Source: Nannobrachium achirus
Lineage: Eukaryota; Chordata; Actinopteri; Myctophiformes; Myctophidae
Assembly (NCBI GenBank): GCA_963921795.1
Contig: OY997650.1
Coordinates: 18,380,862-18,444,861 of the forward strand
Direction of reading: 5' to 3'
DNA: 64,000 nucleotides
Shown here: piece by piece, positions 48,241 to 61,365 of the stretch
Position numbering within the stretch: the stretch's first letter is position 1
Layout of the letters: the number at the start of each line of letters is the position of its first letter
Made by a program: the position numbers and the translations under genes
Notes under the pieces: generated by a model
Seen by the model: the letters and a program-made list of their open reading frames with translations, nothing else
What the model was told of the DNA's origin: nothing
Database searches by the model: none

Positions 48241-48810
48241 CTGACATTATTGACAAACTATATTGATATGCAGGTCACAGAACTGCAAATCATCAAGTTG
48301 GAATTGTGCATTTACAAAACGCATTAACATGTGTCTAAAGTCAAACCAATGCTGTCTGTCTCACAAATTATCTTTTATTATCTGACAGCTCAATACAGTA
48401 ACTCCCCATTGGTGAATGTCAACAGAGATGCTAGTATGAATCTCAGAAAGAAACTACAAGTCTGTCTATAGAAAAAATTTAATTTATACAATTACAAACA
48501 TTATTTGTCTATTTCTGCAGTGTGATTTAAATGATGACCTAATTCACACCCACGGTGTGAATTAGGTCATCCTCGGTAAAGGCATTCATTATGGAATGGA
48601 AGAGAGAGTAATGTGCCATTTACTGGTACACTCGCAGACACATGTGCCCTCAGTAGAGACACTAATTGTGGTGTTTTAACTCTAATCTCCTGTGCTTTCT
48701 CGTTAAGCCCGCAGAGTACAGAGTTCTTTTCAGCAGTTTTTCCTGCATCGGACTTCAATGCAGAGAGCAGCCTATTCCAATTACAAATCCTTCTGCCAAC
48801 TACCATAGTG
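48241..48810. other. Non-coding
   Basis: A short CACACCCACGGTGTG palindrome near 48545. No gene recognised. Confidence 0.35.
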
Positions 48811-48815
48811 ACAAG

Positions 48816-48890
48816 GCTGTGTGTGTGTGTGTGTGTGTGTGTCCCTGTGTCGTGTGAGTGTGTCTGTGTGTGTGTGTGTGTGTGTGCGCG
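48816..48890. repeat. Imperfect (TG)n microsatellite
   Basis: TG dinucleotides broken by CCCTGTGTCG, ending in CGCGCG. Confidence 0.9.
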
Positions 48891-51800
48891 CGCGCTTGTG
48901 CACGTGCACAAGAGACGTGTGTGCGGCGTGTGTGTGTGCAACGTACGTGTACTCACTTCCTTGTTTCCTTGCAGAAGAACACAAGGCATCCAAATGCAAC
49001 AAATTGATTGCTGCAGAGAACCACAGCCTTGGCATGGCAATATTCCCTGGCCAAACATGTCATTGTTCATCCAGAAGTAATGACTGCACATTGAACTGAC
49101 ATGGGATAGCGCTAGTCTTCTCTGTTACCTCACTGCACACAATGCCCCGGACATTCCCCAGTTTCGCTTTGACATTTGTCAATGTACTGAGATTTATTCC
49201 GAGCATCAACTGACATCATTTGGATTCCTAGGAGGCATTTTGGCAGACAAAATAGGTTGAGTTGCTCATCACCCCCTGGATGAGTGGAGGCAACCAATCA
49301 CGGAGGCTGCTGACTCACTCAGGAAGTGATCCGTGGCCGGGCAGAGACAACACGGATGATGAGATAGGATTCAATCAGAGTGGAGCCTGATGATCTTCAT
49401 TCAACCTGCCACTTCTAATAAAGCACCTAAGCTCTGCAGAGCTGTGTTGGTGAACTGGAAGAGCCTGCTAAACGCCAACTCGAAAATGCAGCTAATTTAC
49501 TTCCAATGAATTTAATGATACCTTTCTTGTCATAATACCTTTCTAAGGTATTTGCATCACATCAAATCCTTACTTTGAAACTCCACGTAAAAGTAATTAG
49601 GCTGCGGCTTGCTTGAAAAGTTAACACATAATCCAGCATTTAAATGCCAACTGCATTAAAACAAATGCAGCAAGTTCATCTACTCTCTGGTTTTTAACGT
49701 TGAGGCTGGTTTCTCCACTGTCTCACAGGCAATATACATATATATTATGGATGAATTACTTCATGAAATAAAAAGCAGGGCATCTTATAATGAACTGTGA
49801 GGCTATGGTTAATCTTTGATGGAGCCCATGTGATGAATAGTTTAATGAAGAAGAAAAGAAAAAACTATGGCAAGGCCCTTTGGCTGCTCACAAAAATGTC
49901 ATGGCCTTGAGGGAAGTGCAAAGAAACTAGACCAGGTCAACCTGGTTGTGCCAGACCCCGGTTCTGCCAACCCTCTGGGCCTATAAATGACATCATTGAG
50001 TTGGCCTTTTGTTTTGTCTGTCGGTCTGTCCCTCCCTCATGTCATTGTGATGACATGAAGGCTTTGTCTGTCGGTCTATCCCTCCCTCATGTCATCATCA
50101 TGTCATCATCATGACCATCTATGGAGAAAAACCGGACAGACCGACATTTGCTTATGTAGGCCTACCCATTTCATGGGTCTGGCAAAAAGGCAACATGCAT
50201 CTCAGAGTTTTGTGAACATGTAGTAGGGGCATAGGGTTTATTCAATGGAATATGCATTAGACTCACAAACAACATTGTGACTCATGGGTAAAGCTTAGAC
50301 AGACTATATACTACCTTACACTAAAGCACATGCACCTTACATCACCCAGACCATCTGTGTTTCTTTGAACCGCAAATACTGTGTGCTTATTACATTGAAC
50401 TACAGCTGGTGTTCTGTGTGCATAAGATGAAAAACCTCCACCCTGGCACAATGACTGGAATGACTGGAATACTGGAAGACACACATCGGAGCTCTGCCAG
50501 TGTTTTTTTCTGCCATGCCAAATATGTATTCAACACTACGGGACTTGAGGGGCTTAGAGTTTGGACCTTCTGTGATGTTCTTCCGGATGCCAAGCACACT
50601 CGAGTGATTCGACTCCTGGCTGCGGTTGTAGAAATGATAGCAATGCATTCAAGCGAAAACGAAGAAGAAAAATAAATCCCAAGGCAAAGGGGGTGGATAA
50701 AGAGCATCAGTGTTTTCATAAACAGCTCAAATCAAAAGTTTTACCATTATTGTGTAAAATGGCAATAGACTTATTCTTAACTTACTACTGCATTAGGTTT
50801 ATCCTAATACTCTCTCTTTCCCTCCTCTCTTTCTACTACAGTGGAGAAGTAATACCACCAGCATGAGCATGATATGTAAACAAGCTGGGATGTTATAAAA
50901 CCCGCCATGTGTACACACTTTGTAGAGACTGAATATCCAGAAGCTAAAGGTGGCAGTGAAGAAGTGCCACAGCTCCAGTAAAACCCAGAAATCACACCAG
51001 CTGGCCTGGCAACAGTATATCTCCGGAAAGGTCTCTCAACCAGTAATCACTGTGATCTAGTTGTTTCAAGTCAGGGAACAGCTATCAACTGACCAACAGC
51101 GAACAAGGCTCAAGTGTCACATGAGTGTCCTCTCCAGGCAGCAATACTCATTTGCTAATGGTATCTGAGCAGCACACCAATGGCGCATTAGCCTCGGCCA
51201 TATGTAGATGAGATATGGTATGCAATCGATTATATCTACACAGACAGCCTCTATACTTCTGAAATGTCTTTTGCCCACAGTGGCTGACCTTGAACTTGTG
51301 CAAAACATAGCGTTAACGCGAGCGTGTCACGGTGTTAGGTTACCTGATCAACATAAGTACCGGTAATTCAAGTGGTTGGTTCACATGCTGGACATTGATT
51401 GTAACCTAATCAGACGGATCCCACTATGTGGGATTGAAGTTGCGTAGCCAAATGCCAAATCAGTACACTGGTTTCAACACTGCCAAGCCATCCTTTTAAT
51501 TAATTTGCAGTTGTTGTCTCTGTGTCTGTGGCACACAAATAAATAGCTTGATTCTAAAAGGATGAATCCGCCGTAAAAAAAGGGGGAACTCCAGATTGCT
51601 GATGGGATCAAATTAGCACATTTCATTTCGTACTGAAGTCCTAAGATATCAAAATCGTAATATTCTTACAGAAACAAAAGTTATACAAGCATTCTTTCAC
51701 GTCTGCATAAATGCTTTTTGGCTGTCAGTTATTGAGCTGTATAGCTATATATATTGGCACTTTGAGGATAAATGAAGGCAGCCGTCTCCAGTGCTAAACT

Positions 51801-52085
51801 TTCTGCCAACATCCTTGCAATTTCCCACTTGCAGGGCCAACTAGATCATAAGGGGAAGTCTTTATCTATAATCACAATCTCCAGCTCCATTTCCTTGCAC
51901 CTTGACTGTGCCTCTCCTTGGCAGGGAGTGCTTCAGAGATCTGATTGGATGGAGATGGGAGGGAGGAGCAGGGGGCATAAACAAGTAATGGGTCTACCTG
52001 GATGTTGTGACAGCAAACCAGAGTTCTGTCGTTACATAGATCACAGGCCTCTCCAGTCTAATTTATAAGTAGTTGCTTTCAGTGT
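48891..52085. other. Unique non-coding DNA
   Basis: About 3.2 kb with no supported exon. A roughly 60-bp unit containing TTTGTCTGTCGGTCTRTCCC is duplicated near 50010-50095, followed by ATCATCATG repeats. Confidence 0.4.
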
Positions 52086-52100
52086 TGCGTGCCAAGAATA

Positions 52101-52175
52101 TGCGATCTAGCTGCGAACTCACATACAACGCACCACATTGAGATGCGCTGTGAGCTTGTAGATCGGCTATTTTGA
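52101..52175. repeat. GATCTACAAGC hairpin element, asymmetric
   Basis: The right arm GCTGTGAGCTTGTAGATCGG followed by CTATTTT is intact; the left arm (GCGATCTAGCTGCGAACTCA) is diverged. Confidence 0.65.
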
Positions 52176-52211
52176 CATGCAACATCAGATTGCAACAAAG
52201 TACAGTATAAA

Positions 52212-53383
52212 CTAGAAGCAGTGCTCTTCCGAGCACAGGTCTCCACCAGGCTGTGTGTCCTGGTGGTGCTACTGTATAATAGGCCAATGTAAAAAGGGTG
52301 GCATATGTTCTTCACCATAGATCTTTCATGGAAATCGGACGCTGCATGCATGATTTGAAGCATTGTGTTCCAAAAATTTGTTTTGCTAAAGGCTACCTGC
52401 TGGTGGCGCTATAACAGGCCAATGTGAAAAAGGTAGCTTTTGTTCCTTGACCTAGTGGGAATATGTGTGGCAAATTTCACGGTAATCGCAAGCTGCGTTG
52501 ATGATTTGAAGCATTTTGTTCAAAAACGGAGCAATCCTGCAAACTTTGGAAGCTAATATTAGCCAATCAGGATGGAATATGAAATATCAGACGGATCGGA
52601 CTTGATCACATGACTATAGAGATACTGTGTACCGATTTGCGTGATTTTTGGATAAAATCTCAAGGAGTAATATCCAAAAATGTGTTTTACATAAGTCGGT
52701 CCAAAGGTGGCGCTATAAAAGGCTGGTGTGAAAAATGCAGGGCAAAGGTTTATCCTTAGCCTCTAGGGAGTGCGCTTACAAAGTTTGAAACGAATCGGTG
52801 GAGTTATAGGTAAAACCACAAATCGGCCTGTTATAGCGCCACCATGAGGCTGATTTAAAAAACATTAAGTGGCTTTTCTTCCTCGGCCTAGTGGGAACGT
52901 GTGTGCGCGATTTCATGATAATTGCACTTTGCGTTTGGGATTTGAGGCATTTTGTTCAAAACGGCTCAATCCTACAAACTTTGGAAGCCAATCTTAGCCA
53001 ATCCGGATGGAATATGCAAAATCGGACAGATCTGTGTAGATCACATGACTGTCGAGATGCTGCCTACCGATTTGTAGGATTTTTTGACAAAATCTGTAAG
53101 AGTAGTGCACAGAAATGTGTTTTGTGAACATCGGCCACTAGGTGGCGCTAGAAAAGGCCCATTTGAAAAATTTAGGGCAGAGGTTCTAGATTGGCATCCA
53201 GGGAATGTGTGTGCTCACTTTGGCAGCGACCGGGCCAACGGCGACTGAGATTAGCTGCACACAAACTGTGAGGACACACGGACGGACACACGGACGGACG
53301 GACGGACGGACGGACGGACGCACGGACGGACGGACGGACGAAGGGGAAAACATACTCTCCCCCAAGCCTTCGGCTGGTGGAGA
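52212..53383 (-). mobile_element. Helitron-like element, copy A
   Basis: On the minus strand it begins TCTCCACCAGCCGAAGGC at 53383 and ends with a 6-bp hairpin (GTGCTC, GGAA, GAGCAC) then TGCTTCTAG at 52212, followed by T. The body contains GGTGGCGCTATAA motifs and a (GGAC)n tract at 53280-53340. Same family as 58762-59898. The base before TC is G rather than A, so the 5' end is less certain. Confidence 0.65.
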
Positions 53384-53387
53384 CAAT

Positions 53388-53822
53388 CAGTGGTTCCCAA
53401 ACTTTTTAGCTCAAGACCCAAAAGAGCAATTCGACGTTTTCCTGGGACCCAAACTAGTGAAAATAGCAGATCTACAAGAGTGTTGTGCGCTTGTAGATCG
53501 GCTATTTTCAATTTATTCACCATCCATCCATCCATCTTCAACCGCTTATCCGGAATCGGGTCGCGGGGGTAACTGTTCCAACTGAGACGTCCAGATTTCC
53601 TTATCCTGCGCAACTTCCTCCACTCCCTCTGGGAGTATACCGAGGCGTTCCCAGGCCTGTCTGGAGATATAATCCTTCCATCACATTATTATTAAAATTT
53701 GTATTTATTGTATTTCTTAGATGTGTTTGTTTGTGTGTTTTAAAATGAAAAGAAAAGAAAATGGGATTTTTACTCGAGTCCCATAACAATTGGTCCCAGA
53801 CCCACTGTTTGGGAAACATTGG
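53388..53822. mobile_element. hAT-like element with hairpin and LINE/SINE fragment inside
   Basis: Ends CAGTGGTTCCCAAAC and GTTTGGGAAACATTG. Contains a hairpin copy at 53458-53510 and, from about 53521, CATCCATCCATCTTCAACCG followed by a GGGTCGCGGGGG motif typical of fish retroposon 3' ends. Confidence 0.65.
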
Positions 53823-54696
53823 TATAAATTAAGCATCCCTTTGCACCGCTCCATGCATTTGCCTATGCACCACCCGGCTGCCCATCTGTCAGGCTTCAGT
53901 GAAGATTTAAAATGTGTCCTTAGAGAAGATGAAACCTCTGGTGCCAACTTGGCTCTCATTGTCAAAGCACAAAACTAAAGGCTAATTACATTAGCCTTCA
54001 GAAGTTGCAACCAAGTATACATTATATACTTGGCTAAGGACCGAGTCGTATGTCAAAAAATATATGTTGTTTTTGTTGTACGACATGGTTATCTGACAAA
54101 GTACAAATTAGCCTTAAGATACAGGTTTGTTCTCTCTTGCCAATCATTGCTCCATTGCATTATCTGAGGTTTCAGCACAATCCTGCAATAGCGTTCTTTT
54201 GTAAAGTCTGGCTAGGTAGTAGAAGCAAGTGAAATCACTCAAGCGTGAACAGTGAAAGTAGGTAGCGTGCGTGTGTGTGTGTATGTGGTTGGGGGGGATT
54301 GCCCTGGATTTTAAGTGAATTTAATCCCTGTCAAAAGGGGAAATAGTCCCATTATGCGAGATGGATCTGATTAAATGGACTAATTTAAATAGGCCTGTCT
54401 AGAAGGCAAAGACGATGTTCCTGCAGTCTGTAGCACTGGGCGCCTGACAGAATCAGGTTGAGACAGCGGGAAAAGAATAAAGCACAATTTCCTTTCAACA
54501 TAGTGGTTTTGATAGCACAGGCCAGCAAAACCTACAAGCGTGTTTGAGTGCTGGCTGGGCTAATGAGTAGCTATGGGATGTTATTTACACTCCCTGAACT
54601 AAAGCACACGCAATATGCATTTCAAAACATCACCATACTGCTTATGGAAAGGGACCAATAGCACAGTGTAATCAGCCTCTCCAAAGTTTTTGAAAA
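53823..54696. other. Non-coding
   Basis: No gene or repeat recognised apart from a short GTGTGT stretch near 54270. Confidence 0.35.
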
Positions 54697-54704
54697 GTCT
54701 TATC

Positions 54705-55071
54705 TAGGGATGGGACGATATGACAATGTCATATCACGATTATTGTGACAAAAGAAACCGCAAATTACGATATTATCCCGATAATCAAAATCCATTATCC
54801 TGGTGGCGGAACATTTGCCAAAAAATAGCCGAGCTTGTAGATTGGCTATTTTTTTGGCAAAGACATTTGATAGAGTGAAAAAAAGAAAAAGTACTTTTTA
54901 CCAATAGAGGGTTTAAGTGGTACCGGATATGCAGCTCGACAAATAAAAGGTGAATTGATCCCAATGCATGACAGAGGACGATATCACGATGAATTGAATC
55001 TCCATGATACGATTATCGTGAGAGTTTTTTTATCACGATAAACGATAATATTGTGTATCGTCCCATCCCTA
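54705..55071. mobile_element. Non-autonomous hAT element with perfect 8-bp duplication
   Basis: Inverted ends TAGGGATGGGACGATA and TATCGTCCCATCCCTA; GTCTTATC flanks both sides (54697-54704, 55072-55079). Contains a shortened hairpin copy at 54814-54861. Sister of 33675-34070. Confidence 0.92.
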
Positions 55072-55079
55072 GTCTTATC

Positions 55080-58000
55080 AGAAGTGAATAATTTTAGATT
55101 GTCATGTGGAACTCTACAGAGATTGTGCATGGTAGATACATGTTGCTCTCATACTCTGGTTCCATTGATTATAGCTGCATCGGTCGGTCGTGGCTGCCGG
55201 TCCTCGAGTGGAACTGTTACGTGCCCAGTGTAGCCTGGGCGTTATCATGTAAAAACCTCTGTCAATTTCATCCGTGCCCCTCTTGTTCTACTGTTCTTCA
55301 TGAATAAGTCATCAGTTCCCCGCTATTTCCCTTTGGCTTATTGCTCGTTCTGCTGCCTCCGTGGCCATGTAAAACCAACTGAAGTGTTTATGGGAGATAA
55401 GAGGCGATGGAGGTCGCAGGTCCAATAACTCCTTTTATCACCCCACGTTCTGCTGCTAGGACCATTTTTACGAGAAGAACCCGCAATAGAGGAATTCTTA
55501 ATTAGAGAAGTTTGTGGACCCGACATCCTAGTGGGGGAATATAAAAAAGTACCACGGTTAAGGTGTCTGCAGGATTGCTCGTTGGACCCACTTTTGTTAC
55601 CGTGTCTATAGTGGTAACAATGACGGAGATCTGCCTTGTGTCTCCTCGCATCAATATAATTGAAGAAGAAACATTTTAAGAAGGCCTGTGAAACTTGCTT
55701 TGTTATGTGCAATTGGCTTGTTTGTCTAGATAAGTCAGAGTCCTGTCATAAAATCATTCATTGTTTATTTTGGGTTATTAACGTAAGATACTCTACATTG
55801 CCAATGGGATAACTGCCTGAGCCATTATGGTGAGCTGAATCCAATTCCCCCACTGTAAACTAAGGGACAGAATTGGGCAGGAGAATGCTGACAGGAAATG
55901 TGACGTCCAGACTCCAGGCTGAAGCTTGTTATATTGCTCTACGTGTCGGACATAGAAATGAAAGACAACGCCTTATTTATTATTATTATTATGGCACGCA
56001 AATCTTTAAAACGCATAGCATTGCTTGCATTGACAATTAAGGCTTGACAATTTAGGAAGGACAAATGGTATAATAATTTGAAAATTATCAATTATGTTTG
56101 CAAAGTATCTCTGTAAGGATTTGAGTTCAATCACTTCTCCTTTAGCAGTGAGAGACATTATTTTTTTTATCATGCTGCCATTGATTAATGAAGTGCCACC
56201 TTTGAGGAAATGAACAGGCCAGAGTTGAACATAACTATAGCTTCAGTTTCAATTAGCCTAGCAGGAGAACATGTTTCACCAGACTCTGATAATGACTGGT
56301 TCTTCTGTTCCCAGTCGCATGCATAATAACTGAAGGGTGGGTGGGGGGAGGGTGTGCGGATTAATTACTTATTTTTACAGACTGAGGAGTAATCTTGTCC
56401 TTGATTGCATAATTTCAAAACTCCATAATTATCTCAACTCCACAGCAACGATGAAGGCAGAGAAGGTACATATCGTCGCTGTCGGGTAGAAGCCTTTACC
56501 CAAATAGTAAATACGTAAGCCCCATTTCAAACTTTGTTGTAAGACAGTGTCTGAGATCTGCTGCTTTTGCTACATTTTTGCCTAAATGGCATGCCTAAAA
56601 TAGGGACGCCAGTTTGAAAGTAGTTACATCTGCCTGTGGATGTAGGGAGACACGAGGCACAGCCGAGTGTCTCCAACCCTCTCAGCCGGTGTAAAATACA
56701 GGTAACCACAAGCCTCGCGTGGCTTATTGCTTTTCTAAAACGGTTACAATATGGCAACATGAAAAATCATAGACATGTACCAATTAAAACTGTTCTATTT
56801 CACTAATAATACATAATAAGGTCTGCTCTGCAAGAAAGTAGTCCCCAGCTACAAGAACGTAGTTCCCGGCCAGGCTGCAGAAACAACACAGGTGCAGATA
56901 ATTGGTGCACTGTGGAACACTGTGGAAAGAAATAACACACCTGGGTTTGATATAAACTGATTCAAGGTGTGGGTATAGTCTCATATACCACAGCAACCAG
57001 CCAATCAGAATCAAGGAATGGAACTAGCCGTTTTGGAAACATATTTAACCAATGAAAATAATTAACAAGAGCTTCTGAGCTTTTGACTAAATAATAACTA
57101 CATTGGATCAATTTCTAACTAAGATCACTTACTTTTCCCAATTCCTGAAAAGTTAATATGTTGGACATACAAGGTTTCTTTTCCACCCAACAGTGACAAA
57201 ATGTTTCAAGTTTTGTTTTCTCCTGTAGGCTGCTCAAACACATTAAAACATGTGTGTATCGGAAATGATCACACGTCACCAAAAAAATACCCTCTAAATG
57301 TGCATGGTTATAAACACTACACTCAACCTCACTCCACTGCAAAGGACTTTAAGAAGCAGTACAGATTGTGAGACTAGCCCAGTAGGATAGATAGATAACA
57401 TCATCGGGCTAACCAATACAATTGTAGGACATCGAGTGGTAAGTGTGATGCAATCCTCTCATCTGCCCCTCATCAACCCCTGCCTGTTGTAAACCCTAGA
57501 TAAACCATCTTTCACTTAATTTAGATAAAGGATTGTTCTGGGGCTCACCTGATTATATCTATATCGGGCAGACACCATAGCTCTATTGGTATTTAACAAA
57601 GATTAGCTTTAAATTGATGATTAACCTTTGTAATCCTGCTGAAAATGGCTTGCTTGTCTTTAGCCACACAAAAGAGAGAAACCGCATTATCGTTCAGGGA
57701 AAATTGAGGCTCCGAAAGCAAATGAGGCCGTGTTATCTGCCTGGTACTTGGGTGGATAATGAAGACAAATCTTCAGACTAGAGAGTCATTGAATAATGAA
57801 TCCAAACAGACAACTTATTTGGCATTGTGCATGTTTTAATAAAACTTCTATATCCACTGTGACCCCGATAAGCAATTGCAAACAGTCTTATCTTGAGAGG
57901 AAGCAGAATTTACATGTGGGAATGACTGGCTTCCGTTGTTTAGAAGGCTGTATTAGGGAGTAATCAGACATTAAATGAGTAATTTCTCCATACTTAACTG

Positions 58001-58130
58001 CGACTGGGAAGGCAATGGTTTAATTTGCTGGGCAATGACTTTCCCCCCATGGAGTGGACATTAACGCTGCAATCCGGAAATTATTTTAATGAATAGCATT
58101 TTATCCAGTCTGTATGGTAGAGTATTGGTA
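55080..58130. other. Unique non-coding DNA
   Basis: About 3 kb. A piece near 57150-57190 (GTTGGACATACAAGG) belongs to the repeat family at 34880. No supported exon. Confidence 0.4.
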
Positions 58131-58132
58131 AA

Positions 58133-58397
58133 TGGTGCATTTATATAGCGCTTTTATCCAAAGCGCTTTACATAGATGTGCATTACATTCACCCATTCAC
58201 ACACACATTCATACACCGGTGGCGGAGGAAACCATGCAAGGCACCAACCTACTCACCAGGAGCAATTAGGGGTTCAGAGTCTTGCTCAAGGACTCTTCGA
58301 CATTAACTCAGGGGGAGCCCGGATTCGAACTGGGAACCCTTCGGGAACCCTTCGTGCTCTAATATCGGTTTCTCTACCCCTGAGCTATGCCGCCCCA
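58133..58397 (-). repeat. tRNA-derived SINE, full length
   Basis: On the minus strand: GGGGCGGCATAGCTCAGGGG then TAGAG (near-consensus A box), AGTTCGAATCC (B box), body GTCCTTGAGCAAGACTCTGA and 3' end AAAGCGCTTTGGATAAAAGC. A 12-bp GGGAACCCTTCG unit is duplicated near the B box. Confidence 0.9.
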
Positions 58398-58504
58398 GTA
58401 TTAATACAATATAGCCAGCACATTGTTGCACAACGAGCACGTTAACAACAAGTATAGCTACCTGAAGCTCATAAGCACGATATAATAAACACAGACCCAG
58501 ACCA

Positions 58505-58667
58505 AGGGGCGGCAGTGGCTTAGGGGTAGAGTGGGACGCTTGGCAACCGGAAGATTCCCAGGGCTCCCCCAGAGTTACCGTCGAAGTGTCCTTGAGCAAG
58601 ACGCTGAACCCCTCATTTCTCCCGATAACGGTACCTCCGCCGATGGTGTGTGAATGTGAGTGTGAAT
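58505..58667 (+). repeat. tRNA-derived SINE, left part
   Basis: Head GGGGCGGCAGTGGCTTAGGG then GTAGAG, and body GTGTCCTTGAGCAAGACGCT. The SINE is split by a hAT element and continues at 60331-60412. Confidence 0.85.
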
Positions 58668-58761
58668 TAGGGCATTCACCAAATATTCGAATATTCGAAC
58701 ATCAAAGTCACTATTCGACGTTGTTCACCGAAGTCGAATATTCGCTTATTTGTATTTATTG

Positions 58762-59898
58762 TCTCCACCAGCCGAAGGCATGGGGGAGAGTATGTTTTCC
58801 CCTCCGTCCGTCCGTGTGTCCGTCCGTGCGTGCGTCCGTGCGTCCTCGCAGTTTGTGAGCACCTAATCTCAGTCGCCGTTGGCCCGGTCGCTGCCAAAGT
58901 GAGCACACACATTCCCTGGATGCCAATCTAGAACCTCTGCCCTAATTTTTTCAAATGGGCCTTTTCTAGCGCCACCTAGTGGCCGATGTTCGCAAAACAC
59001 ATTTCTGCGCACTACTCTTACAGATTTTGTCCAAAAATCCTACAAATCGGTAGGCAGTATCTCGACAGTCATGTGATCGACACGGATCTATCCGAATTTG
59101 CATATTCCATCCTGATTGGCTAAAATTGACTTCCAAAATTTTGTAGGATTGAGCCATTTTGAACAAAATGCCTCAAATCACAAATGCAAAGTGCAATTAT
59201 CATGAAATCGCACACACACATTCCCACTAGGCCGAGGAAGAAATGCCACTTTTTTTTTTTTTAAATCAGCCTCATGGTGGCGCTATAACAGGCCGATTTG
59301 TGGTTTTACCTATAACTCCACCGATCAGTTTCAAACTTTGTAAGCGCACTCCCTAGAGGCTAAGGATAAACCTTTGCCCTGCATTTTTCACATCATCCTT
59401 TTATAGCGCCACCTTTGGGCCGACTTATGTAAAACGCATTTTTGGATATTACTCCTTGAGATTTTATCCAAAAATCACGCAAATCGGTACACAGTATCTC
59501 TATAGTCATGTGATCAAGTACGATCCGTCTGATATTTCATATTCCATCCTGATTGGCTAATATTAGCTTCCAAAGTTTGCAGGATTGCTCAGTTTTTGAA
59601 CAAAATGCCTCAAATAATCAACCATGCTTGCGATTACCGTGAAATTTGCCACACATATTCCCACTAGGTCAAGGAACAAATGGCGAACAATTGGCTTGTT
59701 ATAGCGCCACCAGCAGGTAGACTTGGCAAAACATATTTTTGGAACAATGCTTCAAATCATGCATGCAGCGTCCGATTGCCATGAAAGATCTAAGGTGAAG
59801 AACACATGCCACCCTTTTTACATTGGCCTATAATACAGTAGCACCACCAGGACGCATGGCCTGGTGGAGACCTGTGCTCGGAAGAGCACTGCTTCTAG
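58762..59898 (+). mobile_element. Helitron-like element, copy B
   Basis: TCTCCACCAGCCGAAGGC at the start, (CCGT)n at 58801-58845, hairpin GTGCTC-GGAA-GAGCAC and TGCTTCTAG at the end, then T. Inverted relative to copy A at 52212-53383 and similar along its length. Confidence 0.65.
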
Positions 59899-60141
59899 TT
59901 TTCATTGTTTTCTCTTTAAAAAAATGTATAGTTTATAAAGCTTGGCTAGATAGGAAGTCATATAAATGAGTTGTCAATGCCCCTGGTGGATGAATTTGTT
60001 AATGGTCTATACCAGGGGTTCTCAAACCTTTTTTAGGCCGTGACCCCCAAAATAAACATATTTGAACTTAGGACCCCCACCCTGACAAGCACTTGGAATT
60101 ATAGCTATTACATTTAATGTGACTCGGTTCCGCAGATAAAT

Positions 60142-60210
60142 ATTGTGAAAATAGCAGATCTACATGCTCACAGGCGTTGCGAGGCGTTGTAGATCGGCTA
60201 TTTTCACAAT
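60142..60210. repeat. GATCTACAAGC hairpin element
   Basis: ATTGTGAAAATAGCAGATCT and GTAGATCGGCTATTTTCACA are paired arms around a GCTCACAGGCGTTGCGAGGC centre. It sits in a hAT fragment that starts CAGGGGTTCTCAAACC (60013). Confidence 0.8.
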
Positions 60211-60330
60211 GTTCGCCTCTTGCTTACTTAAATTTTGACAGTTTGGCCAGTCCTGTCGAATATTCGACTATTCGAATACTTTGAGGTCGAATCATTCGAA
60301 TACTAAAAATCACTATTCGTGAATGCTCTA

Positions 60331-60412
60331 GTGTGAATGTGTGATTGTGACTCACAATCTCTGTAAAGCGCCTTGGATAAAGGCGCTGTATACAGTAAAT
60401 GCACCATTTACC
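60331..60412 (+). repeat. tRNA-derived SINE, right part
   Basis: GTAAAGCGCCTTGGATAAAG followed by GCGCTGTATACAGTAAATGC is the 3' end of the SINE started at 58505. Confidence 0.85.
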
Positions 60413-60845
60413 AAGCTGGACTTCTGTCTTCAAAGAGCGATAGATGTTTGGTCTCCTATGGGTTCAAATCCCGAGTATCTGTTGCTCTGGTAGCAGATAT
60501 GACACACTGCTATGAACTGCACAAACTTCACTTAGGCATGCTTTAAAGCATCCTTCCACTGACCTCATTGACGGTTAAAAAGATGTCATTACATGCATTG
60601 CAGCATATTATTGATTTACAGGGTAAAGTAGAAGTAACAACTGATTTACATGCAACAGAACAGCCACAGCTGTGCTTCCACACCCAGTTCCATCTGCTGC
60701 CCACTTGAAAATCATTATGGCTGGAATTATGACCAGTGGGGATAATTGTGCATCTATTTAGGGATAGACTGGCTTTAGAATTCTGAATGATACATTAAGA
60801 ATCATAATCACAACACAGTATTCTCTCATTCCCCCTCCACATGTT
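60413..60845. other. Non-coding
   Basis: Nothing recognised. Confidence 0.35.

Positions 60846-61365
<520 letters not shown>

Larger units (their letters stand above)
58668..60330. mobile_element. 1663-bp hAT element inserted into a SINE
   Basis: Ends TAGGGCATTCAC and GTGAATGCTCTA with ATTCGAATA subterminal repeats. GTGTGAAT flanks both sides (58660-58667 and 60331-60338), a perfect 8-bp duplication. Inside are a Helitron-like copy (58762-59898), a hAT fragment (60013-60230) and a hairpin element (60142-60210). No transposase. Confidence 0.9.
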
